Part shown: in pieces, positions 33,560-43,029 of the stretch
Position numbering within the stretch: position 1 is the stretch's first letter
How the letters are laid out: each line of letters opens with the position of its first letter
Program-made: the position numbers and the translations under genes
The notes under the pieces: model-generated
The model's database searches: none
What the model saw: the letters and a program-made list of their open reading frames with translations, nothing else
What the model was told of the DNA's origin: nothing
Source of the DNA: Bacteriovoracaceae bacterium
GTDB lineage: Bacteria > Bdellovibrionota > Bacteriovoracia > Bacteriovoracales > Bacteriovoracaceae
Length of the DNA stretch: 64,000 nt
NCBI GenBank assembly: GCA_024711325.1
Contig: JANJTC010000007.1
Location: forward strand, 202,598 to 266,597
Reading direction: 5' to 3'

Positions 33560-34495
33560 TTATTTAGAAGGCTTGAACCAACAAAGTGGACGAGTTCCAA
33601 TTTTATGACCAAGTGAAGGGTGGCAAGTTCCCTTAACTTCATCAGTTGATGAAACATCTTCATTCATACTAACGTCACATACAGAACCTTGATAATAAGT
33701 ATCAAGACGACATTGAGCTTTCGGGTGATTGTCATCAGTTTTAGTTACAACCTTAGTATCAGGCGTGTCGAATTTTGGCTCAGGAAGTTTTCCAAGAGCG
33801 GCAAATAGGTCAGCTACCGATTTTCCGGCCATGCTAGTACGGATACAAAGAGCTCTTTCTTCTTTGTTATATTTGTAAGTTTTGTTACAAAGCTCAGTTA
33901 CCATTTTAGGAATACCAGCAGATTTGTTCATCTTTCTTACGATGGCCTGGTTATTATCGTTAAGCCATGCTTTACGAAGACATTTAGTCGTTGCGAAGTA
34001 GTCGGCCTGACCTTCGTTTGAGGCCCAGCTAACAGCTCCACCGCCGTTTCCGCCCCACCAGCCGCCGCCAGAAGTAGACTGGCCTTTTCTCGGTGCGCCA
34101 CCAATGTGGTGACCAATTTCGTGACAAACAACCAACGCCATAGCGTCTCTAGTGATAGTTTCGTGACGAGCTAAACCGCCGAACATAGCTACTTTCCAAG
34201 CCTTACCAGACTGAGAAGCATATGCGTTAACCGTCCCATCAGTCCAGTTTCTTTCAATGTTTAGCTTAGCGCCCATGTTAGAAATGATAGGCTGGTAAAT
34301 AGCTTCAACTTCATCAATAGCTTGGTTGAATTCTTCTTCAGAAATACCAGTCATCGATTTTTGATTTGCTGGGATATAGAAGTTGTTCTCAGGTAAAAAT
34401 CCGCCATTACCAATACCATCAATAGTACAAGTAAAAGCAGTTGCTGTAATAGCAAGGCCTAAAACCGTGGCCGTCATTTTCATCGACTTAATCAT
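33560..34495 (-). CDS. Secreted HExxH metallopeptidase-like protein, paralogue B
   Basis: A 311-residue paralogue of the previous gene product. Signal peptide at the N-terminus (about 1-22). Zinc site VCHEIGHHIGGAP, followed by a Gly/Trp-rich insertion (GGGWWGGNGGG) absent from paralogue A, then ASNEGQADYFATTKCLRK. The C-terminal Cys block GTCHPSLGHKIGTRPLCWF is conserved. CGGAGGATACAA precedes the ATG. Each paralogue has its own terminator, so they are probably transcribed separately. The two share order of all motifs and most Cys, pointing to local duplication. Confidence 0.83.
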   Translation of the reverse strand: MIKSMKMTATVLGLAITATAFTCTIDGIGNGGFLPENNFYIPANQKSMTGISEEEFNQAIDEVEAIYQPIISNMGAKLNIERNWTDGTVNAYASQSGKAWKVAMFGGLARHETITRDAMALVVCHEIGHHIGGAPRKGQSTSGGGWWGGNGGGAVSWASNEGQADYFATTKCLRKAWLNDNNQAIVRKMNKSAGIPKMVTELCNKTYKYNKEERALCIRTSMAGKSVADLFAALGKLPEPKFDTPDTKVVTKTDDNHPKAQCRLDTYYQGSVCDVSMNEDVSSTDEVKGTCHPSLGHKIGTRPLCWFKPSK

Positions 34496-34674
34496 TTGTA
34501 TCCTCCGTGATCCTGGAACATTACTTATGTTAGGATTTGTTGCGACAGCAATTGTTTCTTTTTTTTAGGAGAGCTGTCTAGTAAGTTTTAAAAGTTGAAT
34601 CTTATTGTAAGATTATGTTGGAAAGGTGAGTTAAATAAACAGTTATTTAGAAGTCTTTCAGGAGAAAACTAACA

Positions 34675-34986
34675 ATGTATCACATCGCTTTTTATGTTCC
34701 TGTGTCCCATGCAGAGTCTGTCAAAGAAAGTATGTTTTTGGCCGGAGCAGGTAAAATTGGGGGCTATCAAAGATGTGCTTTTGAAATAGCTGGAATAGGG
34801 CAGTTTGAGCCACTCAAAGGAAGTAATCCCTTTGTTGGGCAGGTTGAAGTGTTGGAAAAGGTAAAGGAAGTAAAAGTTGAGATGGTCTGTGAAGAGGAGT
34901 TTTTAATTAAAAGTATTGAGGCCATGAAGCGCTCTCATCCTTATGAGACCCCGGCTTATTATGCGATCAAAACGGTCGGGATATAA
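34675..34986 (+). CDS. YqfO/NIF3-like small protein
   Basis: A 103-residue protein resembling the stand-alone PII-like/CutA-like domain inserted in NIF3/YqfO proteins: YHIAFYVPVSHAESVKESM, a glycine-rich GAGKIGGYQRCAF, QFEPLKGSNPFVG and the C-terminal MKRSHPYETPAYY are typical. The role is unknown. AGGAGAAAACTAACA precedes the ATG. An A/T-rich inverted repeat (AAATAAACAGTTATTT) lies upstream. Confidence 0.85.
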   Translation: MYHIAFYVPVSHAESVKESMFLAGAGKIGGYQRCAFEIAGIGQFEPLKGSNPFVGQVEVLEKVKEVKVEMVCEEEFLIKSIEAMKRSHPYETPAYYAIKTVGI

Positions 34987-35052
34987 TTCTTTTCTCCTGA
35001 CTAATAAGTTGAGCAGTTAAGCCGATAAGAAATAAGAACAAAGAGGTTTAAA

Positions 35053-35454
35053 ATGAAACTCTTCCTTATTTCTTTTTTTATACTTTCGGCAGTCATGGCC
35101 GCAGACCAGGCCATTCATCCAACGCGTGAAGTGGCCGTGATCGTTACCAAGGAAGGATATTACCCTAAGACCTTATCAGTCTTTGAAGGGGAAAAAGTGC
35201 GCTTTTACATCACTTCAACTGTGGAAGAGCCTCATTGCATGATCGTTGAATCCCATAAAATTTTTCTGGCTGCCAGCAAAGGCAAAGTTACTGAAGCTGA
35301 AGCTGTCTTTAATAAAGCAGGCGAATTCGCTTTCTACTGCCCGAGCTCTAAAAATGATGGAAAAGTAGTTGTTTTAAAAAAACAAGTACCGAAAAGAGAA
35401 GTGGCCTCAGAGAAAAAACCTGATGGCATGGTCTGGATGCCAAAAGAGTACTAG
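35053..35454 (+). CDS. Exported cupredoxin-like protein with incomplete copper site
   Basis: A 133-residue exported protein: signal peptide to about residue 16 (SAVMA), then a cupredoxin-type beta sandwich. H in EEPHCMIVES and C in FAFYCPSS are at the positions of type-1 copper ligands, but the second His expected shortly after Cys is absent (CPSSKNDGKV). Copper binding is thus doubtful, or uses other residues. The C-terminal 30 residues are a charged tail ending MVWMPKEY. It lies 12 nt before cpaF and is probably co-transcribed. Confidence 0.72.
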   Translation: MKLFLISFFILSAVMAADQAIHPTREVAVIVTKEGYYPKTLSVFEGEKVRFYITSTVEEPHCMIVESHKIFLAASKGKVTEAEAVFNKAGEFAFYCPSSKNDGKVVVLKKQVPKREVASEKKPDGMVWMPKEY

Positions 35455-35466
35455 GAGTACCAAGTC

Positions 35467-36597
35467 ATGAGTAGCGTTTTTCAAGACGCCATTGCCAACC
35501 TCTTGTCTCCCATTGGAGACTTGCTTAAAGATCCTTCAGTGTCTGAAGTCATGATCAATGGTCCCTTTGAAATTTTCATAGAAAGAAAAGGTCTGGTTTA
35601 CCGGGTTCCTAATAAATTTGCCGATGATGAATCACTCATGGCCTCGATGAGGGCGGTTGCTCAGTCAGTGGGCCGGGTGATTGATGCTGATAATCCACGT
35701 CTGGATGCTCGTCTTCCGGATGGCTCGCGTATTGCTGTGGTCATTCCTCCTATGGCGAAAGCGGGTGTAACAGTTGCGATTCGAAAATTCTCGGAAGAAA
35801 AGCTGGGACTAAAAGACCTCATTAATTTCGGTTCTCTTTCTCCCGATGGTGCGCGTTTTCTGGACTGCTGTATGTATCTCGGAAAAAACACGCTGGTCAG
35901 TGGTGGAACAGGCTCGGGTAAGACCACCATGCTAAACGTTTTGGGCGGAAGAATGCCTAAAACTCAGCGTCTTCTTATTATTGAAGATGCTGCCGAATTA
36001 CAGATTAAAGCTGAACACGTTGTGCGGTTTGAAACCAGAAAGGGAAATCCTGTTCTGGGTATAAAAGAAGTGACTATTCGTGATCTTATGGAATCGGCCC
36101 TTCGTCTTCGTCCGGACCGAATCATCGTCGGAGAGGTGCGTGGAACTGAGGCGCTCGATCTGTTGAATGCGATGGGTACTGGTCATGAAGGTTCCATGGG
36201 AACGGTTCATGCCAACAGCCCGATTGATGCCTGTACCCGTCTTGAAACTTTATGTTTAATGGGCGAGACCAAGATTCCACCTGATGCCATTCGAAAGATG
36301 GTAGGAAGTGCGCTGCAACTTATTGTCCAGTGCTCTCGTTATCATGATGGTGGCCGTCGGACTTCCCATATTTCAGAAGTTCTGGATGTCGATGAACATG
36401 GGCGTTATGTGGTTCGGGACATTTTTCGCTGGATCCAAACTGGCAAGGATGAACAAGGTAAATTCATTGGCGAGATGGTCGCGACGGGTTATGTACCGAC
36501 TTTCTTTGAAGAATTTGTGGCCAATAAACTGCCCTTTCCTAGGACAAATTTTAAACCACCTGATTGGGCCATCCCCTCCCTTAAGAAAGCATCTTAA
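35467..36597 (+). CDS. cpaF: CpaF/VirB11-family secretion ATPase
   Basis: A 376-residue cytoplasmic hexameric ATPase of the Tad/CpaF type. Features: SEVMINGPFEIFIERKG in the N-terminal domain; Walker A GGTGSGKTTML; EDAAEL Asp box; and RPDRIIVGEVRG with TGHEGSMGTVHANSP (Walker B and His box). It normally powers pilus or secretion machinery with TadB/TadC, but no other tad genes are nearby. Relatives in Bdellovibrionota can be scattered, so partners may lie elsewhere. Confidence 0.9.
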   Translation: MSSVFQDAIANLLSPIGDLLKDPSVSEVMINGPFEIFIERKGLVYRVPNKFADDESLMASMRAVAQSVGRVIDADNPRLDARLPDGSRIAVVIPPMAKAGVTVAIRKFSEEKLGLKDLINFGSLSPDGARFLDCCMYLGKNTLVSGGTGSGKTTMLNVLGGRMPKTQRLLIIEDAAELQIKAEHVVRFETRKGNPVLGIKEVTIRDLMESALRLRPDRIIVGEVRGTEALDLLNAMGTGHEGSMGTVHANSPIDACTRLETLCLMGETKIPPDAIRKMVGSALQLIVQCSRYHDGGRRTSHISEVLDVDEHGRYVVRDIFRWIQTGKDEQGKFIGEMVATGYVPTFFEEFVANKLPFPRTNFKPPDWAIPSLKKAS

Positions 36598-36675
36598 TTC
36601 TCTTGCAAAAACTTTCAAATTTATAAGGTATGCGGTACCTTTTTAGCTCTTGATTGATCATCATAAGGAGCTCAA

Positions 36676-37956
36676 ATGAGTACTATTAAGAAAGTTCATG
36701 CCCGTCAGATTCTGGATTCCCGTGGAAATCCTACTGTTGAAGTTGATGTTACAACGGATAGAGGATTTGTAGGACGGGCTTCAGTTCCATCGGGGGCCTC
36801 AACAGGTAGTCGTGAGGCACTTGAACTACGAGATGGTGATAAATCAAAATATATGGGTAAAGGGGTTTTAACAGCCGTTAAAAATATCAACGAATCCATT
36901 GCTCCCAAATTAATTGGTAAGAGTGTGTTTGATCAAAGAGCAATTGATCATATGATGCTGGAAATTGATGGGACTGAAAATAAATCTAAGTTGGGAGCAA
37001 ATGCCATCCTTGGAGTCTCCATGGCCGTTTGCCGTGCCGGTGCTCTGGAGAAAGGAAAGCCTCTCTATCTTTATCTTTTTGAAGATCTGAAGGTTCCTAA
37101 TCCTGTAGGCAAAATGCGTTTACCAACACCTTTAATGAACATCATTAATGGGGGAGCACACGCTTCGAATAATCTGGATATCCAGGAATTCATGATCGTT
37201 CCTCATATGAAGAAAAGTTTCTCAGAGAACTTCAGAGCAGGTGTAGAAGTTTTTCATCATTTAAAAAAAGTTCTATCTGACAAAGGCTACTCAACCAATG
37301 TCGGGGATGAAGGCGGTTTTGCTCCTGATCTTAAGAGTCATGATGAAGCAATCGAATGTATCATGACCGCGATTCAAAAAGCGGGTTACAAACCGGGAGT
37401 GGATATTTCTCTCTCTCTTGATTGTGCTGCTTCGGAATTCTATAAAAATGGTAAGTATGAAATGCAAGGCAAGGTTTATACTTCGGAAGAAATGATTCCT
37501 TATTATGAGCACATGATGAAAATAGCTCCTATCTATTCTATCGAAGATGGTTTTGACGAGAGTGATCAGAAAGGCTTTATCAATTTCCAGGCCAAGCTTG
37601 GTTCTCAAGTTGTAAATGTCGGGGATGATCTTTTTGTTACTAACGCTAAAATTTTAAAACGTGGGATTGATAATAAAGAGGCCAATGCGATATTGGTCAA
37701 AGTGAACCAAATTGGTTCATTAACAGAAACCTTTGATACTTTAAAACTCGCCTATGATAATGGTTATAAGGCTATTATTTCTCACCGTTCCGGTGAAACG
37801 GCCGATTCATTTATTGCCGATTTGGCCGTTGCAACCGGTTCCGGCCATATTAAAACTGGTTCTGCTTCACGCTCCGATCGGATGGAGAAATACAATCAAC
37901 TTTTACGAATTGAAGAAGAAATGGGCGCAAATGCCCAATTTGATACAGTTAAATAA
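36676..37956 (+). CDS. eno: Enolase
   Basis: A 426-residue enolase (2-phosphoglycerate to phosphoenolpyruvate). Diagnostic are [75 protein letters not shown] and SHRSGETAD. Full length, AAGGAGCTCAA before the ATG, own terminator downstream. Nothing unusual. Confidence 0.98.
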   Translation: MSTIKKVHARQILDSRGNPTVEVDVTTDRGFVGRASVPSGASTGSREALELRDGDKSKYMGKGVLTAVKNINESIAPKLIGKSVFDQRAIDHMMLEIDGTENKSKLGANAILGVSMAVCRAGALEKGKPLYLYLFEDLKVPNPVGKMRLPTPLMNIINGGAHASNNLDIQEFMIVPHMKKSFSENFRAGVEVFHHLKKVLSDKGYSTNVGDEGGFAPDLKSHDEAIECIMTAIQKAGYKPGVDISLSLDCAASEFYKNGKYEMQGKVYTSEEMIPYYEHMMKIAPIYSIEDGFDESDQKGFINFQAKLGSQVVNVGDDLFVTNAKILKRGIDNKEANAILVKVNQIGSLTETFDTLKLAYDNGYKAIISHRSGETADSFIADLAVATGSGHIKTGSASRSDRMEKYNQLLRIEEEMGANAQFDTVK

Positions 37957-37967
37957 ATGATCTTAGG

Positions 37968-37997
37968 GCAGAGGGGAAGTTTTCCCTTCTGCTTTTT
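37968..37997 (+). terminator. Intrinsic terminator of eno
   Basis: An 11-bp stem with one G-U pair (37968-37978 with 37982-37992), a GTT loop and five T. Confidence 0.88.
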
Positions 37998-38066
37998 CAT
38001 TGTTTTGCATCCGGTATGGCCTTAGAATCTATATAGGTGATTGGACCTAAGCTCAAAGGGGGTCCT

Positions 38067-38669
38067 TTGAATACGAAGCTTTTTGTTGGACTCACATTTT
38101 TCTCTGATAATTCTTTTGCTAAAAACATTGAAAGTTTTAGAACTCGTTCCGATTCTAAATTTCAAACGAATCCTTATCTACATTTACCGATCGTCCCGCC
38201 ATTTGAAATTGATGTGACTGAAGTCAAGAAACTCAAAGACGAATTAGTTGAAGAATTGGAAGCCTTTTACTTTGAAAACACTGAACATCATGTTTTGAAT
38301 TTCACGGGGATGGATGTACAGGAACATAAAAAGAATAAGATCCTTTATTTAAATCCCTTGATTGAAGAAGAGCTCTCTTTATGTCAGGAGTCTTTATTTG
38401 CCATTTGTCAGTCTTACATAGCTGACAGAGAGAAAAAGCTCAAAGAATCCAAGAAAACCTTTCTGACTATCGGTCGTTATCATGAAAGTCATGACCTCCA
38501 TTCAGCAATTGATCAGGCGAGAAGGGAGTTTCAGGAATTCACTGCCCTTCACTTTGAATCCATCTGCTTATTTTCTAAAAACAATGGTACATGGTACCGG
38601 GAAGCAGATCTTGTAAGCTTCGATAAACCATCGAACACTTTTTTACAATCATCTATTGTTTCCGTATAA
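38067..38669 (+). CDS. 2H phosphoesterase-like protein with altered motifs
   Basis: A 200-residue cytoplasmic protein. The start chosen is TTG at 38067, with AAAGGGGG directly upstream; a GTG at 38037 is the alternative. The beginning (KLFVGLTFF), LHLPIVPPF and FLTIGRYHE look like the strands of 2H/RNA-ligase-like phosphoesterases, but the HxT/S motifs are HLP and FLT, so the two catalytic His-Thr/Ser pairs are not intact. Activity is doubtful and the family call tentative. It contains the promoter of the next gene at its 3' end. Confidence 0.6.
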   Translation: MNTKLFVGLTFFSDNSFAKNIESFRTRSDSKFQTNPYLHLPIVPPFEIDVTEVKKLKDELVEELEAFYFENTEHHVLNFTGMDVQEHKKNKILYLNPLIEEELSLCQESLFAICQSYIADREKKLKESKKTFLTIGRYHESHDLHSAIDQARREFQEFTALHFESICLFSKNNGTWYREADLVSFDKPSNTFLQSSIVSV

Positions 38670-38670
38670 T
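38642..38670 (+). promoter_or_regulatory. Strong sigma70-type promoter, predicted leaderless start
   Basis: TTTACA (38642-38647), a 17-bp spacer and a perfect TATAAT (38665-38670) lie at the 3' end of the 2H-like gene. Only 7 nt separate the -10 from the ATG at 38678, so transcription should start at or next to the start codon. There is no Shine-Dalgarno sequence. Confidence 0.65.
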
Positions 38671-38677
38671 TCTTAAA

Positions 38678-39862
38678 ATGAAATTATTTTTAACTTTTCT
38701 CCTCTTATTGTCGGGCCAGGAACTCCTGGCCCAGACAAGTTATGTTGCTCCAACTAAAATCCTGGGACAAAAAGCTTATCAGATAGGTGTTTCCGGAGAA
38801 ATGTTCACATCGACTAAGTCCATTGATAAAGACCGGGAAAAAGTAGAATTCGAAGACGGCGAATCTTTTTCCCGACTTCAAGGTGAATTTTCTGGTTATT
38901 ATGGTCTGACCGATAATTTACAAATCGGTGGTGGAGCTCGTTTTAGACAAAATAGTTCGACTCTTCTGAATGCATCTAATGAAGAAGAAAGTGAAAGCAG
39001 CACAGGAGTTCAGTCTACTTTCTTCTCTTTAATTTATGCCTTCAAACCGATCGATCGCCTTCAATATTCCCTTGAGGGCCTTTTTCGTTACACTCCCTAT
39101 ACTAATGATGAAGTTCTGACTGGAAATGAAGGTCAGTTAGTTTTAGGTGATGATGGAAACGAATACTCAGCAGGGTTAGGTATGACCTACTCCTCCAAGT
39201 CCAATAATTTTCTTACTGGTAGAGTTGGCTACAGGAAGCCTGGTCAGGATTTATCTGATGAGATTTACTGGCAGGTTGAAGGTGCTCTGGCGTGGAAATA
39301 TGTGGCCCTGATTGCCGGAGTTGATGGGGTCAGCTCTATGAACAATGATCCGTATACGAGTGATCCTGAGAATCGTCCGATCTTTAACACTGGGCGAACT
39401 GCTCTTTATAATAGTTCTAACCGTGAGTGGATTGCTCCTTATGCTGGAATCAACATTGCTTTGGGACCGAACTGGAGAGTGGAGCTTAAAGGCAGTCAAA
39501 CAGTCAGTGGACGTTCAACGGATATTGGAACAGCTTTTGGAATATCTCTTATCAGGAGAGTGGATAATAGAAAAATTGATAAAGTAGACACTCGATTTAA
39601 AGACTACGATATGGAGGCTTCTGTTAGTAAAGTCTCTCCTAAAAAAGGATATGTCGTTATTGATAAAGGTCTGGCCGACGATGTTCAAAAGGGCATGAAA
39701 ATCGATTTTTTTGAATTTGATTATGTGGGCGGAAATATACTGCTTGCTCGCGGGACCGTCATCCAAAGTAAGGCCGATACCGCCATTGTTAAGATCACTC
39801 ATCGTTATAATACTAAAAAAGAGCTTAAAGAGGGTGTCGTTGCCCGTGGAAACTTTAGATAG
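38678..39862 (+). CDS. Predicted outer-membrane beta-barrel protein
   Basis: A 394-residue exported protein: signal peptide MKLFLTFLLLLSGQELLAQ, then alternating amphipathic strands with many aromatic ends (GEFSGYYGLTDNLQIGGGARF, FFSLIYAFKP, YSLEGLFRYTPY), as expected for a barrel (about 20-305). The C-terminal 85 residues form a separate small domain (GYVVIDKGLADDVQKGMKIDF, ARGTVIQSKADTAIVKI), similar to C-terminal domains of FlgT-like proteins. Function is not recognised. It starts the run of envelope genes. The mRNA is predicted leaderless. Confidence 0.72.
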   Translation: MKLFLTFLLLLSGQELLAQTSYVAPTKILGQKAYQIGVSGEMFTSTKSIDKDREKVEFEDGESFSRLQGEFSGYYGLTDNLQIGGGARFRQNSSTLLNASNEEESESSTGVQSTFFSLIYAFKPIDRLQYSLEGLFRYTPYTNDEVLTGNEGQLVLGDDGNEYSAGLGMTYSSKSNNFLTGRVGYRKPGQDLSDEIYWQVEGALAWKYVALIAGVDGVSSMNNDPYTSDPENRPIFNTGRTALYNSSNREWIAPYAGINIALGPNWRVELKGSQTVSGRSTDIGTAFGISLIRRVDNRKIDKVDTRFKDYDMEASVSKVSPKKGYVVIDKGLADDVQKGMKIDFFEFDYVGGNILLARGTVIQSKADTAIVKITHRYNTKKELKEGVVARGNFR

Positions 39863-39967
39863 TTGATCTAATTGATTGTCTTTGATGGGAAATTTTTAAG
39901 CAGTTGTAACCCATTGAGTTTAAGTTAGAATTGAATAAACGGATTCTGACTTTTATTAAGGATACTC

Positions 39968-40702
39968 ATGAAGTTCTTACTCTATCTAGTTGCCGGTGTT
40001 GTCTTAACTTCAACCGTTCATGCAAAACGCTTTGCCAGTAAATACTGTGAATTTGAACTTCCTGCTGGATGGGAGTGTGCTCTAGAAGGTTCTGAATACG
40101 TTTGTCAGAGCGAAAATGCTGATCGTAAAAAAGAATCAATCATCATTCTTGCCGCTAAAATCAGAGGTGAGCAGGACAATCTTGATGAATACATGGCCTA
40201 TTTAAAAAAGAATAAAGAATACAATCTTCCAGGTGGAAAAAAACAAGTTTCCGAGCCAAAGAATACAAAACTATCACGAATTAATGAACATCAGTGGGTA
40301 GATGCACTTCATTTGGCATCAGAAGTACCAGGTTTTTATACCCGTTATCTTGCAACAGTTAAGGAAGACTTAGGGGTCGCTGTTACCTTCTCAGTCAGTA
40401 AAGATCTTTATGCAACTTACCAACCGGTTATGGATAAACTCGTTTCTACTTTAAGAGTTTTCCGTCAAAGAAAAAACACTGATCTTTCAAGCTTACGTTC
40501 TGGGAATGTAGAAGATCAAAGTTTTAAGGATACAACTTTTACTCCAGGTAATATCGGAAATATTGAAGCTCCCAAGACCAAGAAGCGAACTGATACTACT
40601 GGTGATGATGGAATGTTATCTATCATTGCTTTAGTCGTTGTGGGGGCGGTGGTGATGCTGATTCTTAAAGGTCGTAAGAAGAAGTCTAAAAAGAAGCAGT
40701 AA
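39968..40702 (+). CDS. Exported protein with C-terminal membrane anchor and Lys-rich tail
   Basis: A 244-residue protein: signal peptide (to about residue 19), a globular domain of about 150 residues with three Cys in its first 35 mature residues (SKYCEFELPAGWECAL and YVCQSE), a Thr/Lys/Asp-rich linker, and a C-terminal membrane helix (SIIALVVVGAVVMLIL) followed by a strongly basic KGRKKKSKKK tail. This layout (helix plus basic tail at the very end) is like sorting-signal or tail-anchor architectures. The globular domain looks like PsbP/DUF1795-type stress-response lipid/protein-binding domains, but that match is weak. AAGGATACTC precedes the ATG. Confidence 0.72.
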   Translation: MKFLLYLVAGVVLTSTVHAKRFASKYCEFELPAGWECALEGSEYVCQSENADRKKESIIILAAKIRGEQDNLDEYMAYLKKNKEYNLPGGKKQVSEPKNTKLSRINEHQWVDALHLASEVPGFYTRYLATVKEDLGVAVTFSVSKDLYATYQPVMDKLVSTLRVFRQRKNTDLSSLRSGNVEDQSFKDTTFTPGNIGNIEAPKTKKRTDTTGDDGMLSIIALVVVGAVVMLILKGRKKKSKKKQ

Positions 40703-40815
40703 AAATTGGCACTTAAAAATTAAGTTTTTTAACGACTTTTCAAGGGGTTGTGCTCTTTATCATTTTAAACGTGATGGATTCTTATTGATTTTTAATATCT
40801 GGATAAAATAGCAAT

Positions 40816-43029
40816 ATGAAGAAGTTATTTGCTTCCCTCATTAGTCTTCAGCTAATTATTGTTCCAGTATCACTGGCCTCCCAGACTGTTCCCGCTGATA
40901 CTCAGTCTTCCTCAACCACCACTACAAGCACCACTGCCAAGACTCCAGATGAACAGACTTCTAAGCAATACGGACAGGCCGCTCCTGATGCCGGAACCAA
41001 TGCCAAGTACGACTCTGAATCACAGAGTTCCGGTGGTTATGATTTTTATGCCAAACAAATTCTCGCCATTTCAACCAGTGTAATCGGTGCAAATATAATT
41101 GAGCAATGCTCATGGGGAATGAAAGTCCCTTCAATCGTTACCTTCATGGCCGGTTCGCTTGTTTATATTTTATCTGAGTTTGCTGGTGCCAAGGCCCAGA
41201 ACGAGAATCACAATAAAAGAATTGAAGATATTAAACTGGTTGAAAGCCAGTTGAAATCCCAGGGTGGAGAAGTTCAAAAAGAAATGATCATGCAACGTTA
41301 CCAGGAAGAGGTAGCGACCAAAGAATATCTTGAGAGTAGAAATAAATGGATGATGGCGGTTACTGCAATTTATTGGACCGCCATGGGGCTGGCCATAGCA
41401 GAAGAAAGTTCCGGTATCGCGGCCGCTACGGCCATGGGGACTACTACATGTGCAAGCGTAGCAGATAAACTTTCAAAGCCATGCGGTAAGTTTTATGCTG
41501 CTTGCTATGCCATGCACTTTCCCGCTTGCCTGGGAGCAATGCCTACAGGCTGGGCAACAACTCCAGCTAACTTTGCTAATCCTGCCGCTTATACGATTTC
41601 TCAATCAACTTGCGCTTCGACGATTCCTTATATTAAGGGATGTTTGGATTACACAAATACTTATCATAAAATTGCTTATGCTAACTGTCAGCCTAAGTCG
41701 GGCATCAAAGCAATGTTAATGTCTAAGGCAGTAACCATGGCCTACTCCACTGGACTTACCCGAAATAGTGGTAGTCCAATGGCAAAATATATCGTTATGC
41801 TTTCTGGACTATTACAGTTCATGGTTCCTTCACTTCAGGCCCTTATCCCTGCTTCTTATAATTATCCTATTCCACGTTCAGTCACTTTTGCTGTTTCAGC
41901 GGCACTGGCCACGGCAATTACCGCCGGCCTGAATCAAAGGATAGCCATCGCTAAAGAGAACATTAAAAAGCTAGATAAGTTGGTGGCCCAGTATAAATCT
42001 GAGACTGATGACGATACTGTTATTGAACACGACAAGCCCAAAGAACAAAATGAAGAACCTTCAAAACAAGATGCGATGAATAGTGAATATAAAATGAAGC
42101 TCGCGAGTTCCTTCTCTGGTTCAAATGCAGCTGTTAAAAAACTTCCAGAAACAAAAGTAGTTTCAAAAAAACCGGCCTCTACTAAGACTTGTCTTTCTCA
42201 GAATGAAGAGAAGGTGGAGTACTCTGAAAAAGCATGTTCCAATTCCATCCAAGTGACAGGTGCCAGATTTGAGGAAAGCCAGAATAAAGTTCTGGAAAGT
42301 GCCAGTAAGCTATCTACGGATCTGGCCCAGGCCTTAGCGGATGGTGATTCAAAAAAAGCTGATCTACTCGCAACTGATTTAAGTTCAATGGCGGCCAGTA
42401 TTAAAGCTGCGACTCAACAACTGCAGGATGAAAGAAATGAAAAATTAAAAGAACAGGGATTAGAGCCTGCTGATTTTGGTAAAGCTGTGGGAGAGCAGAT
42501 TGCAGTTTTAACCAAGGAGTTGGCCGAGGCTTCTAATAAGAATAATATTCAAATTTCTTCTGCTGAAGAAGCAGAAGTCAAAGCAGGGGCTTTTTTCGTG
42601 GCCAATGTTCCAGGTGGAAGCTCTTTACCTGAAAAGAATAAAGAAACTACTGAGGACATTAAGCTTAAAGCTAAGCCGGCCATTGTTGTGAACTCTAAAG
42701 CTTCACCTGCAGGAACGGAACAAAAAGGTAATCAGGAGTATGATCTAAGCCAGTTTGAACCACCCTTTTCGCCTGCAAAAGATGAGAATCTGATAACCAC
42801 TAACAATCCTTATGGCCTTTCAGATGAAGACCTGAGGGCCGCGAAGGCCAACGGTTATTTTGAGATGAATGAAAGGATGAAACATCATAAATCAAAAGAA
42901 GAAGGTATTTCAGGACTATCAGATTCGTCGATCTTTAAGCAGGTTTCTAACCGTTACTTCATGAATTATTCAAAATTCTTCAATCGCAAGAACGCTCAGA
43001 TACTAGATAAAGCACCAGCGGCCCAGTAG
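40816..43029 (+). CDS. Large exported protein, P-family member 1 (unknown function)
   Basis: A 737-residue protein of unrecognised family. Order: signal peptide MKKLFASLISLQLIIVPVSLA; Ser/Thr-rich linker (25-75); hydrophobic/helical block A (79-200) with C98, MAGSLVYILSEFAG (111-124) and NKWMMAVTAIYWTAMGLAI; a Cys-rich region (205-300, 10 or so Cys); hydrophobic block B with a helix (340-400); KTCLSQ...EKAC two-Cys segment; helical region; disordered acidic region; and the C-terminal SIFKQVSNRY motif (705-714). It is homologous over its length to the 43.2 kb protein. It is probably in or across the inner membrane facing the periplasm. There is no Shine-Dalgarno sequence; TAAAAT ends 6 nt before the ATG. 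Confidence 0.8.
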   Translation: MKKLFASLISLQLIIVPVSLASQTVPADTQSSSTTTTSTTAKTPDEQTSKQYGQAAPDAGTNAKYDSESQSSGGYDFYAKQILAISTSVIGANIIEQCSWGMKVPSIVTFMAGSLVYILSEFAGAKAQNENHNKRIEDIKLVESQLKSQGGEVQKEMIMQRYQEEVATKEYLESRNKWMMAVTAIYWTAMGLAIAEESSGIAAATAMGTTTCASVADKLSKPCGKFYAACYAMHFPACLGAMPTGWATTPANFANPAAYTISQSTCASTIPYIKGCLDYTNTYHKIAYANCQPKSGIKAMLMSKAVTMAYSTGLTRNSGSPMAKYIVMLSGLLQFMVPSLQALIPASYNYPIPRSVTFAVSAALATAITAGLNQRIAIAKENIKKLDKLVAQYKSETDDDTVIEHDKPKEQNEEPSKQDAMNSEYKMKLASSFSGSNAAVKKLPETKVVSKKPASTKTCLSQNEEKVEYSEKACSNSIQVTGARFEESQNKVLESASKLSTDLAQALADGDSKKADLLATDLSSMAASIKAATQQLQDERNEKLKEQGLEPADFGKAVGEQIAVLTKELAEASNKNNIQISSAEEAEVKAGAFFVANVPGGSSLPEKNKETTEDIKLKAKPAIVVNSKASPAGTEQKGNQEYDLSQFEPPFSPAKDENLITTNNPYGLSDEDLRAAKANGYFEMNERMKHHKSKEEGISGLSDSSIFKQVSNRYFMNYSKFFNRKNAQILDKAPAAQ

